Assembly (NCBI GenBank): GCA_017303395.1
Contig: JAFLBN010000004.1
Coordinates: 124,001 to 188,000, forward strand
Reading direction: 5' to 3'
Length of the DNA stretch: 64,000 nt
Origin: Chitinophagales bacterium
Lineage (GTDB): Bacteria; Bacteroidota; Bacteroidia; Chitinophagales; Chitinophagaceae
In this document: in pieces, positions 16,819-26,399 of the stretch
How the letters are laid out: each line of letters opens with the position of its first letter
Position numbering within the stretch: the stretch's first letter is position 1
Program-made: the position numbers and the translations under genes
The notes under the pieces: generated by a model
The model's database searches: none
The model's input: the letters and a program-made list of their open reading frames with translations, nothing else
What the model was told of the DNA's origin: nothing

Positions 16819-18507
16819 ATGACTTACAGAAAACTATTACTCACCACATCAGCCGTGCTATCAATGGGAGTAGCAATGGCACAACCTGCCAAAGTTCAGG
16901 TTATTCATAATTGCGCAGACAAAGCAGCAGACACTGTAGACATTTGGGTGAACGGTCCAACAACTACAAAGTTGGAGAATGTACCATTCAGAACTGCTAC
17001 AGCATATTTGTCTTTGAATGCGGGTGTTTATAACATTGGTATTGCGCCAAAAACAAGTACAGTTGTTACAGACACTTTTTATAATCTGAATGCTAATCTG
17101 GCAGCTAATGGTAAATATGTAGCTGTAGCAGGTGGTATTGAAAGTACAACAGGTTATAGCCCTGCACCGCCACTACGCATCAGTGTATTTGCAACTGCAA
17201 GAGAAACAGCATCAAATGGTGCTAACACAGATTTATTAATAATGCATGGCAGTACAGATGCGCCAACAGTAGATGTGCGTTCGGGAACAAGCACCCTGGT
17301 AAATGATATAGCTTTCGGTTCATTCTCAAGCTATGTAGAATTGCCAACTGCCGATTATAAAGTACGTATTACAACTAGTACAGGTGCAACTACTGTACAA
17401 ACATATAGCGCACCTTTACAAACATTAGGGCTTGGTGGTAATTCTATAGTTGTACTGGCATCGGGTTTCTTAAACCCTGCTAATAACAGCAACGGTCCTG
17501 CGTTTGGTTTATACGTTGCATTGCCTACAGGTGGTGCATTGGTACCATTGCCTACAACATCAGCAGAAGTTTTTGCACGTGTACAGGCAATACACAACTG
17601 TGCAGACAAAGCAGGCGACAGCGTAGATGTATACCTGAACGGAACAAAGATTGCAGACAATTTCGCTTTCAGAACAGCTACAGATTTTTTTGATGTACCT
17701 GCCAAAACACCTATCAATGTAGGTATTGCGTTGAAAAACAGTAGCTCTGTTGCAGATACATTCTATAACCTGAATGCAACGCTTGACTCAGGTGGCAGAT
17801 ATATACTGACAGCAAATGGTATTGAAAGCCCTACAGGCTACACTCCGAATCCTGCATTCAGGCTCAGCGTATTTGGCCCTGCAAGAGAAACAGGTGCTAA
17901 CAGTGCTAATACAGATTTGCTGGTAATGCATGGCAGTACAGATGCGCCAACAGTAGATGTACGCTCTGGTGGCAATGTACTGGTTAATGATATAGCATTC
18001 GGGAATTACAGTGGCGGTTATCTATCATTGCCTACAAGTAACTACACTATAGATATTACAGATGCTACAGGAGCAACAACAGTAAAAAGCTATTCAGCAC
18101 CACTGCAAACACTTGCACTGCAAGGACAGGCTATTACTGTACTGGCATCTGGTTTCCTGACACCTGCAAACAACAGCAACGGTGCAGCATTTGGCCTGTA
18201 CGTAGCGTTACCAACAGGTGGTGCATTGGTACCATTACCTACCGCAACAACAAGCATCAATAATATTGCAGCAAAAGGGTTGGCATTCAGCATTGCACCA
18301 AATCCGGCAAACAATACAATCAGCATCAACGGTATAGATGTGAATAGCAATGTAAACATTACCGTTACAGATATTTCAGGGCGCGTAGTTAAATCAGTTA
18401 GTAATGCAGGGGCACAAATCAACATCAGCGATTTAAACAGTGGGGTTTATTTCTTGAGGGCAGACAATGGCGTAGAGCAAGGCGTACAGCGATTTGTTAA
18501 ACTGTAG
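16819..18507 (+). CDS. T9SS cargo protein with tandem DUF4397 repeats
   Basis: Secreted protein of 562 residues when started at ATG 16819, which gives a good signal peptide (MTYRKLLLTTSAVLSMGVAM, then AQ). Longer in-frame starts at 16747 (GTG) and 16789 exist but would put about 10-24 extra residues before it. The body is two copies of a two-part unit: KVQVIHNCADKAADTVDI followed by LLIMHGSTDAPTVDVRSG, then RVQAIHNCADKAGDSVDV followed again by LLVMHGSTDAPTVDVRSG. Both parts belong to DUF4397. The last 75 residues form a type A T9SS sorting domain (FSIAPNPANN ... GVYFLRADNG ... QRFVKL), so it is exported through the outer membrane and anchored or released at the surface. Function of the repeats unknown. 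Confidence 0.85.
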   Translation: MTYRKLLLTTSAVLSMGVAMAQPAKVQVIHNCADKAADTVDIWVNGPTTTKLENVPFRTATAYLSLNAGVYNIGIAPKTSTVVTDTFYNLNANLAANGKYVAVAGGIESTTGYSPAPPLRISVFATARETASNGANTDLLIMHGSTDAPTVDVRSGTSTLVNDIAFGSFSSYVELPTADYKVRITTSTGATTVQTYSAPLQTLGLGGNSIVVLASGFLNPANNSNGPAFGLYVALPTGGALVPLPTTSAEVFARVQAIHNCADKAGDSVDVYLNGTKIADNFAFRTATDFFDVPAKTPINVGIALKNSSSVADTFYNLNATLDSGGRYILTANGIESPTGYTPNPAFRLSVFGPARETGANSANTDLLVMHGSTDAPTVDVRSGGNVLVNDIAFGNYSGGYLSLPTSNYTIDITDATGATTVKSYSAPLQTLALQGQAITVLASGFLTPANNSNGAAFGLYVALPTGGALVPLPTATTSINNIAAKGLAFSIAPNPANNTISINGIDVNSNVNITVTDISGRVVKSVSNAGAQINISDLNSGVYFLRADNGVEQGVQRFVKL

Positions 18508-18534
18508 TTGTTTTTGTGATTGGGTATGTGATGA

Positions 18535-18567
18535 GTAAGGGCACCTTTCAAGGTGCTCTTACCTTTT
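18535..18567 (+). terminator. terminator of the DUF4397 gene
   Basis: GTAAGGGCACCT/AGGTGCTCTTAC hairpin (one G-T pair) followed by CTTTTATA on the plus strand. Confidence 0.75.
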
Positions 18568-19015
18568 ATAGTACATCCGATATTGTTCCTTTCTTTCCGT
18601 TAATGATAAATTCATCACCAGCCTTCTTGCCTTTCAGTTGTGCACCAAGCGGAGAGTCTATCGAGATGGCATAGTATGTTTGTTCGTCCACCAATAATTT
18701 GCCGGCACTGATGGCTATAAAGTAATTAGCCTGTGTTGTTCTAACTATGCTACCGGGTATGATGATATCAGAAGTCTTATCAATTACTATTCTATCCAAC
18801 ACGTCAATTTGTCTGCGTAGTTGCAGCAGGCGTGCATTATTAAGGTCTATATCCTGCTGCATCATTTCACGGGCGGTTTCATATTTATCGCCTGCACTGC
18901 TCTTCGTTTCATTGCGTGCTGCTTCTCGCGCATCTGCAATTACAGCCTCTGCATTCTGTATGTTATTATCCAGATAAGCATGGCAAAGGTTATATAGCTT
19001 TTGTTTGATGAGCAT
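18566..19015 (-). CDS. GreA/GreB-family transcription elongation factor-like protein
   Basis: A 149-residue protein with an N-terminal helical region of coiled-coil type (residues about 10-75, including GDKYETAREMMQQDID) and a C-terminal GreA/GreB domain (SPLGAQLKGKKAGDEF). Gre factors bind RNA polymerase through the C-terminal domain and insert the coiled coil into the secondary channel to rescue backtracked complexes. This divergent Bacteroidota version is shorter in the coiled coil and may act differently; that is inference. ATG 19015 is preferred over the TTG at 19045, which lies upstream of the -7 box (19034-19027). Confidence 0.75.
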   Translation of the reverse strand: MLIKQKLYNLCHAYLDNNIQNAEAVIADAREAARNETKSSAGDKYETAREMMQQDIDLNNARLLQLRRQIDVLDRIVIDKTSDIIIPGSIVRTTQANYFIAISAGKLLVDEQTYYAISIDSPLGAQLKGKKAGDEFIINGKKGTISDVL

Positions 19016-19026
19016 ATACAATAATA

Positions 19027-19034
19027 CAAAAGTA
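19027..19034 (-). promoter_or_regulatory. -7 promoter element (TACTTTTG) of the GreA/B-like gene
   Basis: Exact TAnnTTTG match 11 bases before the ATG. It directly abuts the terminator hairpin of the upstream gene. Confidence 0.55.
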
Positions 19035-19056
19035 AAGGCTACCAAATGGTAGCCTT
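19035..19056 (-). terminator. terminator of the ribonucleotide reductase gene
   Basis: AAGGCTACC/GGTAGCCTT hairpin with a four-base loop; on the minus strand it runs into TTTACTTTTG, where the T-rich tail is also the next promoter box. Confidence 0.7.
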
Positions 19057-19096
19057 ACTTGATTTGCGATCTATATAATCGATGGGTTAGAAACTA

Positions 19097-22000
19097 TTAG
19101 CTGCAACCTGTTGTTGTACCACAGTTAGGGCACATGTAGCAGGTACCGTTTCTCAGGGTGATGTTGCCACAGTTGCGGCATACTGGTGCATCGGCACTGG
19201 TTCCCATCATCTTCTTAATATCTGCAGTTTTATCTGCTGTTGTTGCTACCGGTTTTGGTGCAATGTTTACATTCTTTTGCGTTTGTGCCTGTGGTGCAGG
19301 TGCTGTTACGCGTACCTGAGACAATTCCTGTTGACCGGCGTTTGCATCATCTTCTTCCTGCTGTTGCATACGCTCAGGGTCTTGTACGTGTACCAGATCA
19401 TTACGATCCAGGTATTCATAAGCCAACAAGCGGAATACGAAGTCAAGTACTGATGTTGCAGACTTAATGTTCGGGTGTTCTACAATACCTGCCGGTTCAA
19501 AGCGGGTAAATGTAAACTTGTCTACGAATTCATCCAGCGGCACACCATACTGCAAGCCTATTGATACAGCTATAGCGAAGCTGTTCATCAGGCTACGCAT
19601 GGTAGCACCTTCTTTCGCCATATCCAGGAATATTTCACCCAGTGTACCATCACCGTATTCGCCCGTACGTACAAACAATGGTTGTCCGCCAACTTTTGCT
19701 TTGATGGTATAACCACGGCGCTTAGCTGGCAATTGCTTGCGCTCTACGATACGGCTCAGTTCGCGTTTCAGTTTTGTATCAGGGCTTGCCTGTACGCGTT
19801 TGCTCACTTCTTCCAGCAGTTCGTCGATAGTGAGTTTACCCATATCAACAATCACGCTGTCTTCAGCAGTAGCTTCCGCTTCTTTTGTTTCTTCTTTTTT
19901 CTTTTTATCGCTCTTGTTGCTCAGTGGCTGGCTCAGTTTAGAACCATCGCGGTAAAGCGCACAAGCTTTGATACCTAACTGCCAGCTCAGCATGTAGCAG
20001 TCTTTAATTTCATCTACAGTAGCTTCGTTTGGCAGGTTGATAGTTTTAGATATCGCACCGCTGATGAACGGCTGTGTAGCACCCATCATACGGATGTGGC
20101 CGTGTGCATGGATGTAGCGTTCACCTTTCTTACCACATTTATTTGCGCAATCAAAAACAGGCAGGTGTTCGTCTTTCAGGAATGGTGCACCTTCTATCAT
20201 CATAGTACCGCACACATAGTCGTTTGCAGCTTCTATTTGCTCATCGCTGAAGCCCAGCTCTTCCAACAGGTTGAAGTCAGGTGCAAAGTATTGCTCAGGT
20301 GTGAAGCCCAGACGCTTCAGGCACTCTTCGCCAAGATTGTATGCGTTGAATACAAAGCCTATTTCAAATGCGCTTTCTACAGCAGCATCCAGTTTTTTCA
20401 GTTCTTCTGCAATAAAGCCTTTTTCGCTAAGTGTCTCGTGGTTGATGTACGGAGCACCTGCAAACGTTGCATGGCCTTTTGCATACTTAACAATAGCATC
20501 TGTTTGTTCAGGTGTATAGCCTAGTTTTTTCAGTGCTGTTGGTATAGATTGGTTGATGATTTTGAAATAACCACCACCTGAAAGTTTTTTGAATTTAACC
20601 AGTGCAAAGTCCGGTTCGATACCTGTAGTATCACAATCCATTACCAGACCAATAGTACCCGTAGGTGCAATAACCGTAGCCTGCGCATTGCGGTAGCCAT
20701 GTTTTTCGCCCATTTGCACTGCATCGTCCCATGCTTTTGTTGCTGCTTTCAGCAGGTAGTCAGGGCAATACTTAGCATTGATACCCATTGGTTTTGTTTC
20801 CAGGCCTTCATAAGCATCAGCAGCATCGTATGCAGCAGCACGGTGGTTGCGCATTACACGCAGCATGTGCTTTTTGTTTTCTTCGTAGCGAGGGAAAGCA
20901 CCAAGTGCAGCAGCCATCTCTGCAGATGTTTTGTATGCAACACCATTCATGATAGCAGTGATAGCACCAGCAATAGCACGTGCTTCTTCACTGTCATAAG
21001 CAATACCACTCACCATCAGCATTGAGCCGAGGTTTGCATAACCGAGACCCAGTGTACGGTAATCATAGCTCAGTTGTGCCACTTCAGGAGAAGGGAACTG
21101 TGCCATCAGTACAGATACTTCCAGTACTACTGTCCACAGGCGTGTCATGTATTCAAAACCTGCTACGTCAAATGTGCTTGTTTCTTCATCGAAGAAGCGA
21201 CGGAGGTTGAGTGACGCCAGATTACATGCTGTGTTATCCAGGAACATGTATTCTGAACATGGGTTTGATGCACGGATAGGACCACCTTCAGGGCATGTGT
21301 GCCATTCATTGATAGTAGTATCATATTGTGTACCCGGGTCAGCACAACGCCATGCAGCATAAGCTATCTTATCCCACAGTGCATTTGCAGATATAGTCTT
21401 CATTGTTTTGCCGGTGCTGCGGGCTTTCATTTCCCAATCTTCACCATTAGCAAGACGACGGAAGAATTCGTTTGGTACGCGAACAGAGTTATTTGAGTTC
21501 TGACCCGATACTGTGCGGTATGCTTCGCCTTCGTAGTCTGATGCATAACCCGCAGCTATCAGCGCAGCTACTTTCTTCTCTTCTTCTACTTTCCAGTCAA
21601 TGAATTCTGTTATTTCAGGGTGGTCAAGATCCAGACACACCATCTTAGCAGCACGACGTGTAGTACCGCCGCTCTTAATAGCACCAGCAGCACGATCGCC
21701 TATTTTCAAGAAGCTCATGAGGCCGCTCGATGTACCACCACCACTCAGTTTTTCACCTTCAGCACGAATGCCCGAGAAGTTGGTACCAACACCGGAACCG
21801 TATTTAAAGATACGTGCTTCACGTACCCACAGGTCCATGATACCGCCTTCATTTACCAGATCATCATCTACACTCAATATGAAACATGCGTGCGGCTGAG
21901 GGCGCTCGTATGCATTTTTAGAACGTTCCAGTTTGCCTGTTATCGGATCTACGTAGTAGTGGCCTTGTGCTTTACCATCTATACCGTAGCTGCTGTGCAG

Positions 22001-22432
22001 ACCAGTATTGAACCACTGTGGTGAGTTTGGTGCGCAGCTTTGCAGCAGTATGCTGTATATCAGCTCATCGTAAAATACTTTCGCATCTGCAGCAGATGCA
22101 AAGTATCCGTACTTGTCGCCCCATACCATCCAGCAGTTAGCAAGACGATGCGCTACTTGCTTGATAGAAGTCTCGCGGCCTGTAGTACCATCAGCTTGTG
22201 GTACACCTGCTTTACGGAAGTACTTCTGTGCAAGAATATCTGTAGCTATCTGAGACCAGTGCTTTGGCACTTCAACATCCGTCATCTCAAATACTTTCTC
22301 ACCGTTCGGGTTGCGAATTACCGATGTGCGGTAATCGTACTCAAACATATCAAACGGGCTAACGCCATCTTTCGTGTAGTGGCGGTTGAACTGCAAGCCG
22401 GCTCCTTGCTTATTCGTTTTTGATGCTGCCAT
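19097..22432 (-). CDS. nrdJ: adenosylcobalamin-dependent (class II) ribonucleotide reductase
   Basis: Reduces ribonucleotides to deoxyribonucleotides using a cobalamin-generated thiyl radical, without a need for oxygen. The 1111-residue protein has [10 protein letters not shown], the catalytic-site [20 protein letters not shown] and the long class II C-terminal region. The C-terminal tail ends in a zinc-ribbon-like segment (CRNCG ... CPNCG), and a Pro/Gln/Ala-rich linker precedes it, as in many NrdJ proteins. Cytoplasmic. The upstream region holds a perfect DnaA-box 9-mer. No cobalamin riboswitch could be recognised. Single-gene unit between two terminators. Confidence 0.95.
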   Translation of the reverse strand: MAASKTNKQGAGLQFNRHYTKDGVSPFDMFEYDYRTSVIRNPNGEKVFEMTDVEVPKHWSQIATDILAQKYFRKAGVPQADGTTGRETSIKQVAHRLANCWMVWGDKYGYFASAADAKVFYDELIYSILLQSCAPNSPQWFNTGLHSSYGIDGKAQGHYYVDPITGKLERSKNAYERPQPHACFILSVDDDLVNEGGIMDLWVREARIFKYGSGVGTNFSGIRAEGEKLSGGGTSSGLMSFLKIGDRAAGAIKSGGTTRRAAKMVCLDLDHPEITEFIDWKVEEEKKVAALIAAGYASDYEGEAYRTVSGQNSNNSVRVPNEFFRRLANGEDWEMKARSTGKTMKTISANALWDKIAYAAWRCADPGTQYDTTINEWHTCPEGGPIRASNPCSEYMFLDNTACNLASLNLRRFFDEETSTFDVAGFEYMTRLWTVVLEVSVLMAQFPSPEVAQLSYDYRTLGLGYANLGSMLMVSGIAYDSEEARAIAGAITAIMNGVAYKTSAEMAAALGAFPRYEENKKHMLRVMRNHRAAAYDAADAYEGLETKPMGINAKYCPDYLLKAATKAWDDAVQMGEKHGYRNAQATVIAPTGTIGLVMDCDTTGIEPDFALVKFKKLSGGGYFKIINQSIPTALKKLGYTPEQTDAIVKYAKGHATFAGAPYINHETLSEKGFIAEELKKLDAAVESAFEIGFVFNAYNLGEECLKRLGFTPEQYFAPDFNLLEELGFSDEQIEAANDYVCGTMMIEGAPFLKDEHLPVFDCANKCGKKGERYIHAHGHIRMMGATQPFISGAISKTINLPNEATVDEIKDCYMLSWQLGIKACALYRDGSKLSQPLSNKSDKKKKEETKEAEATAEDSVIVDMGKLTIDELLEEVSKRVQASPDTKLKRELSRIVERKQLPAKRRGYTIKAKVGGQPLFVRTGEYGDGTLGEIFLDMAKEGATMRSLMNSFAIAVSIGLQYGVPLDEFVDKFTFTRFEPAGIVEHPNIKSATSVLDFVFRLLAYEYLDRNDLVHVQDPERMQQQEEDDANAGQQELSQVRVTAPAPQAQTQKNVNIAPKPVATTADKTADIKKMMGTSADAPVCRNCGNITLRNGTCYMCPNCGTTTGCS

Positions 22433-22532
22433 ATGGGTAAAAATATTTTGTTAAAGAATTATAAAAAATCAAGGTTGAGAAAGCGAAAATATCTAAAACC
22501 ACACCACTTGGGAAAATAAGTATTCAACCCCT

Positions 22533-22541
22533 TGTGGATAA
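22533..22541 (-). promoter_or_regulatory. DnaA-box-like 9-mer (TTATCCACA) upstream of nrdJ
   Basis: Exact match to the consensus DnaA box on the minus strand, about 100 bases before the nrdJ start. One such match by chance in the window is not surprising, so its role is uncertain. The rest of 22433-22672 is AT-rich with no other recognised signal. Confidence 0.3.
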
Positions 22542-22672
22542 CCCGAATTGCATTAATTAAACCCTCACTGGTGGCTGATTTTCAAAGATATACACAATGT
22601 ACGGGGACAACTTTATTTTGACTTTTTAAATTGGATTTTTTATATTCTTTCACAGGTGATTAATACACACAT

Positions 22673-22699
22673 AAAAGCCCCGCAATTGCGGGGCTTTTA
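22673..22699 (-). terminator. terminator with AAAAGCCCCGCA stem
   Basis: Perfect AAAAGCCCCGCAATTGCGGG-type palindrome with a T-run on the minus strand, 24 bases after the stop of the GEVED-domain gene. Confidence 0.9.
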
Positions 22700-22722
22700 C
22701 TATAAATCTTTGCTTGAGATTA

Positions 22723-25353
22723 TTAGTCTATAACAAGGCGCTGTACTTGTTTTGCACCTTCTGCAGTACGCAGTTCAACCACATATACACCACGCGCCTG
22801 ATTGCTCATATCGATGTCTTGTGTGAATGTACCACCATTGTGTTTAACAACTTTCTGCATTACAGTTTGGCCTGTGATGTTTGTGATATTGATAGTAACA
22901 TCATTCAGTGCTGCAGCACTGTTGAATTGCAGACGGAATTTGCCCGTAGTAGGATTCGGATATAAACCGAAATCTTCAATGCTACCCACTGTATTAACAG
23001 ATGCAGGGAACTTCCTAAGGAACATTACCATCAGGTCTTCTGTTTCACCAGAAATGTATGGACCACAAGCATCGTCAGACGGTACATTTGGTGCGATATC
23101 ATTATTCAAAATTATACGCATACCTGTTGGTACGTCTGTTATTACTTTATTTGGAATAGTAATATTATCTACAACTGTAAAGCTTCCTACACTGGTATAA
23201 CCTGTATATACTCTTTCGTATGGCGCATCATATTCTTTATTATTGTTAAAGTCCATAAACACTGTAATCTTAGCATCTGCGTGTACCGCAGTACGTTGTG
23301 TATGATAAACAGTTAATGTATATGTACTATCAACATCAAGCAACAAAGGAGAACCATCTGTATGGTCAGTGCGTTTTTCCTGAGCACCGTAGTTCAGCAG
23401 GTGTGCACCACCATTGTTTGTATTGAATGTAGAGAACGTAATACCACCTATATCACTGCTGTCTTTCGGATTCATTGAGCTTTTAGGATTACCACCAATT
23501 GCCTGACTGAAACAATAGCATTTATACCCTGGCCTTGCATCAATTTTCATTGCAGGGCTGTAGCTGGTATCTCCTGTAGGTGTGCATATGTTACGTACTC
23601 TATAGTACAATGGCTGACCATTGAAAACACGCATCAATGTATCTTTTGATATACTGTTAGCAATAGATGTCCATACAATATTATCACCCGATACCATCCA
23701 GCTTCTTACAGTTTCAGACTTAGTAGTGTCATAACCACTGTTATTAGTGATGTAATCGTACCCTGTACACAATGATGTTGCAGTTGATGCAAGAGAACCT
23801 GCTGAAACAGGACCGCTACATGGCTCATACCTCATATCTACAAGATAATCTTCCACCTCACCTTGTGTCATACCGTTACCGCAAGAATCGATATTGGATG
23901 TGCTGAGAACAACACGCATACCAGTAAGACCAATTTGCGCATTTGTAGGAATTACAAAAGTATCAGTCTCAGTGCTTGGTATCAAAGAACCTGCGTTGAT
24001 TGTTTTTGTAAACACCCTTTCACCGGCATCGAAAGTTCCGTTGCGATCCAAATCTATAAACACACCAACATTACCAGGGGTAAACGTAGCGCCTGAATTA
24101 ATTTCTGTAACAAACATCCTGAATCTATTGATACCCGGATTGCGATACATGATGACAGGTTGGTTAGGTGCATATTGGAAGTTGCTGTAACCTTTGTTAG
24201 CAGATGTATTGTTCAATAATGGTGTAGAATTACCATTATTTAATACTGTATCGCCGCGTGTTATGTTCAGAACTTTCACATTACCTATATCCAGACCTGT
24301 AAGCGTAGTAGGTGCAACATCGCAATAACAATAATAGAAAGGAGCAACATCAACTTTCCATGCAGCTGATGTATATGTCAATCCTGAATTAGTACATGTG
24401 ATTGTAGCGCGATACCAACGCGGTGCATTTGTAATAACATCTGTAATAGTGTTGCTGGTAGCACCAGTACCTGTATAAGCAGCCCAGTTTATTCCGTCAT
24501 TAGAAAACTCCCACTGGAATGTAAGGCCAGATATAATACCCGTACCGGATAATGTAACATTGAATGGTTTACCGGCACAAGCAATATCCGGACCTGTAAT
24601 TGTATAAGATGGTGTACCCGTACATGGTATTAAACCCCAAAGATAGCTTTGCCCGTTAGCTGGTTTTGAACCAGTAGCCGATACCATTGCGGCCGTATTG
24701 GGAGTAGGGGTAGCAGTTGTATTTGGCAGACACTGAAAATCAGATGCATTTTTACCAATACCAATAGCCGCATTACTTGGCCAAGAAGAACCTCCTTCTT
24801 GTTGATAATGTACCTCTACTGCACCACCTTCATACAATTTGTATTGATATGTAACAACTGCGCTACTGTAAGGGAATGTACCCCAGTTTTTGAATTCAAG
24901 CGTAAATTCACGGTTAGGTGCTGTACCTGTTGTTAAATAACTCACTGGAGTTGCTGCAGCGCTTGAGCCGGAAGCATCATGCCACATAGCAAATACTGCC
25001 GGTGCCATAGAACCAAGTGCTGTAGTAGAATGGCTCAACCACATATTGGTGTTTGTACCAAAACACATATATCCGTTCGTGTGAGCGGTAACACTGGTGT
25101 ACGTTACACCACAAAACGTAAATGGAAATCCTATCGGAATACCTGTTACATAACCATCATCCCAACTACCAAAAGTTGTAACAGCCACACCACCAGACAA
25201 GTAGTTGAATGGTTTGTTGGAAGCAACAAACGGATAAGCAGCTGCAGAAGTAGGCAACTGCGCTTTTGCTACTGTAGATAACAGTAGAAGGGCTGTCAGC
25301 AAAAAGTAAGTAACCCTACTTTTTGTGTTTGCGAGTAAGAAATTTCGGATCAT
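22723..25353 (-). CDS. T9SS cargo protein with GEVED domains
   Basis: An 876-residue secreted protein with signal peptide (hydrophobic run LLTALLLLSTVAKA). The N-terminal 240 residues form a beta-rich domain with SWDDGYVTGIPIGFPFTFCG. An Ig-like part (CAGKPFNVTLSG ... WEFSNDGINW) follows, then two GEVED-type domains (DSCGNGMTQGEVEDYLVDM and GPYISGETEDLMVMF) that each contain the Asp-rich FIDLDRNGTFD / FMDFNNNKEYD segment. The C-terminus (FGLYPNPTTGKFRL ... GVYVVELRTA) is a type A T9SS sorting domain. It is likely exposed on the surface as an adhesin or binding protein; the ligand is unknown. Single gene with its own terminator. Confidence 0.88.
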   Translation of the reverse strand: MIRNFLLANTKSRVTYFLLTALLLLSTVAKAQLPTSAAAYPFVASNKPFNYLSGGVAVTTFGSWDDGYVTGIPIGFPFTFCGVTYTSVTAHTNGYMCFGTNTNMWLSHSTTALGSMAPAVFAMWHDASGSSAAATPVSYLTTGTAPNREFTLEFKNWGTFPYSSAVVTYQYKLYEGGAVEVHYQQEGGSSWPSNAAIGIGKNASDFQCLPNTTATPTPNTAAMVSATGSKPANGQSYLWGLIPCTGTPSYTITGPDIACAGKPFNVTLSGTGIISGLTFQWEFSNDGINWAAYTGTGATSNTITDVITNAPRWYRATITCTNSGLTYTSAAWKVDVAPFYYCYCDVAPTTLTGLDIGNVKVLNITRGDTVLNNGNSTPLLNNTSANKGYSNFQYAPNQPVIMYRNPGINRFRMFVTEINSGATFTPGNVGVFIDLDRNGTFDAGERVFTKTINAGSLIPSTETDTFVIPTNAQIGLTGMRVVLSTSNIDSCGNGMTQGEVEDYLVDMRYEPCSGPVSAGSLASTATSLCTGYDYITNNSGYDTTKSETVRSWMVSGDNIVWTSIANSISKDTLMRVFNGQPLYYRVRNICTPTGDTSYSPAMKIDARPGYKCYCFSQAIGGNPKSSMNPKDSSDIGGITFSTFNTNNGGAHLLNYGAQEKRTDHTDGSPLLLDVDSTYTLTVYHTQRTAVHADAKITVFMDFNNNKEYDAPYERVYTGYTSVGSFTVVDNITIPNKVITDVPTGMRIILNNDIAPNVPSDDACGPYISGETEDLMVMFLRKFPASVNTVGSIEDFGLYPNPTTGKFRLQFNSAAALNDVTINITNITGQTVMQKVVKHNGGTFTQDIDMSNQARGVYVVELRTAEGAKQVQRLVID

Positions 25354-25552
25354 AAAATTTTCCTTATGCTATTAAATTATAATATTTACTAACCCAGTCT
25401 CTATTGATAAAAGAGACACCCGAAAGTTAGCATAATTTCCCGAAAAGCTAAAAATTTTGTAAAAAATGACAGTATTCTCAATCTGTTTTATTAACTTCCA
25501 GATAAAGACATATCTAAAATTCTAAGATTTCTGACAAATCAGACAAAAAAGT

Positions 25553-25561
25553 TACTTTAGC
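25553..25561 (+). promoter_or_regulatory. possible -7 element, TACTTTAGC variant, of gcvH
   Basis: Lies 15 bases before the ATG of gcvH. The same TAnTTTAGC word precedes hddA, the CoA-transferase gene and the S4 gene. The remainder of 25354-25552 is AT-rich spacer. Confidence 0.4.
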
Positions 25562-25576
25562 ACAAATTTTTAAACA

Positions 25577-25957
25577 ATGCAGTTCCCTGACAATCTGAAG
25601 TACACTAAAGACCACGAATGGATATTACTGGAAGGTAATGTAGCTACAGTAGGTATTACTGATTTCGCTCAACGCGAATTGGGTGATATCGTTTTTGTTG
25701 ACATCAATGCAGTTGGCAAATCACTTGGTGCTAACGATACTTTCGGTACCGTTGAAGCAGTAAAAACAGTTTCTGATCTTTATTTGCCGGTTGCGGGTAC
25801 TATCAATGAAGTTAATCCGGGTTTGGATGGCGCTCCTGAAAGTGTAAACTCTGATCCTTATGGTGCAGGATGGATGGTGAAAATGACTGTAGATAATACT
25901 GCAGATGTTGATGCACTGATGGATGCTGCTGCTTACAAAGCTCTGATAGGCGAATAA
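25577..25957 (+). CDS. gcvH: glycine cleavage system H protein
   Basis: Lipoyl carrier of the glycine cleavage complex; it moves the aminomethyl group between the P, T and L proteins. The 126-residue product is full length and has the lipoylation site in [19 protein letters not shown], with the modified Lys near residue 64. The opening KYTKDHEWI is typical. The stop overlaps the start of the VanZ gene (TAATG), so they are co-translated. No gcvP or gcvT is in the window, so the other parts of the complex are encoded elsewhere. Confidence 0.95.
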   Translation: MQFPDNLKYTKDHEWILLEGNVATVGITDFAQRELGDIVFVDINAVGKSLGANDTFGTVEAVKTVSDLYLPVAGTINEVNPGLDGAPESVNSDPYGAGWMVKMTVDNTADVDALMDAAAYKALIGE

Positions 25958-26364
25958 TGCAAGCTCCTGCTGAAAAGCAAAACAATATTTTTACAACATA
26001 TGCAAAGTCCATAGCAATACTATGGACTTTGCTCATTTTCTTCCTTTGCTTCATACCCGGCAAAGATCTCCCACATCTCAATATCCCGCTTGTAGATAAG
26101 TGGACACACATGGTTTTGTTTGGTGTCTTCACTATCCTCTGGCACAATACCGTGCGCAGCAATAGTGTGGGGCTGAAGCTGATACTATTTGTTGTTGCTA
26201 CATTTCTCGGCTGGCTGGTAGAATATGTGCAGGGACATTATGTGCAAGGACGTTCTCAAGACAATATGGATACACTGGCAGATGCTGTTGGCGGGCTGAT
26301 AGGCATCATACTATTTAGCATATATGTGCGTTTTAACAAAAGCACAAAGAGCCAACGTGGCTAA
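25957..26364 (+). CDS. VanZ-like small membrane protein
   Basis: A 135-residue protein with about four membrane helices and the VanZ-family pattern DKWTHMVLFGVFTILWH, followed by a helix containing GWLVEYVQGHYVQGRS and a last one with DAVGGLIGIIL. VanZ of enterococci gives low-level teicoplanin resistance by an unclear mechanism; in Bacteroidota the family is widespread and its role is not established. The start codon overlaps the gcvH stop, and a weak AGCCA/TGGCT hairpin covers its end. Inner membrane. Confidence 0.8.
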   Translation: MQAPAEKQNNIFTTYAKSIAILWTLLIFFLCFIPGKDLPHLNIPLVDKWTHMVLFGVFTILWHNTVRSNSVGLKLILFVVATFLGWLVEYVQGHYVQGRSQDNMDTLADAVGGLIGIILFSIYVRFNKSTKSQRG

Positions 26365-26371
26365 GTTTATT

Positions 26372-26380
26372 TATTTTAGC
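26372..26380 (+). promoter_or_regulatory. possible -7 element, TATTTTAGC variant, before hddA
   Basis: Located 19 bases before the ATG of the heptose kinase-like gene, just after the VanZ stop. Confidence 0.35.
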
Positions 26381-26399
26381 GCATCAGCAAACAATTGTA

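Noticed and set aside
22566-22578. Possible cobalamin riboswitch before nrdJ (CACTGGTGGCTG on the plus strand)
   Set aside because: The short hairpin-like word is present, but no B12-box sequence or conserved riboswitch core could be seen in the 290-base gap.
26349-26364. Weak hairpin AGCCA/TGGCT at the VanZ stop
   Set aside because: Five pairs and a poor T-run; not enough to call a terminator.
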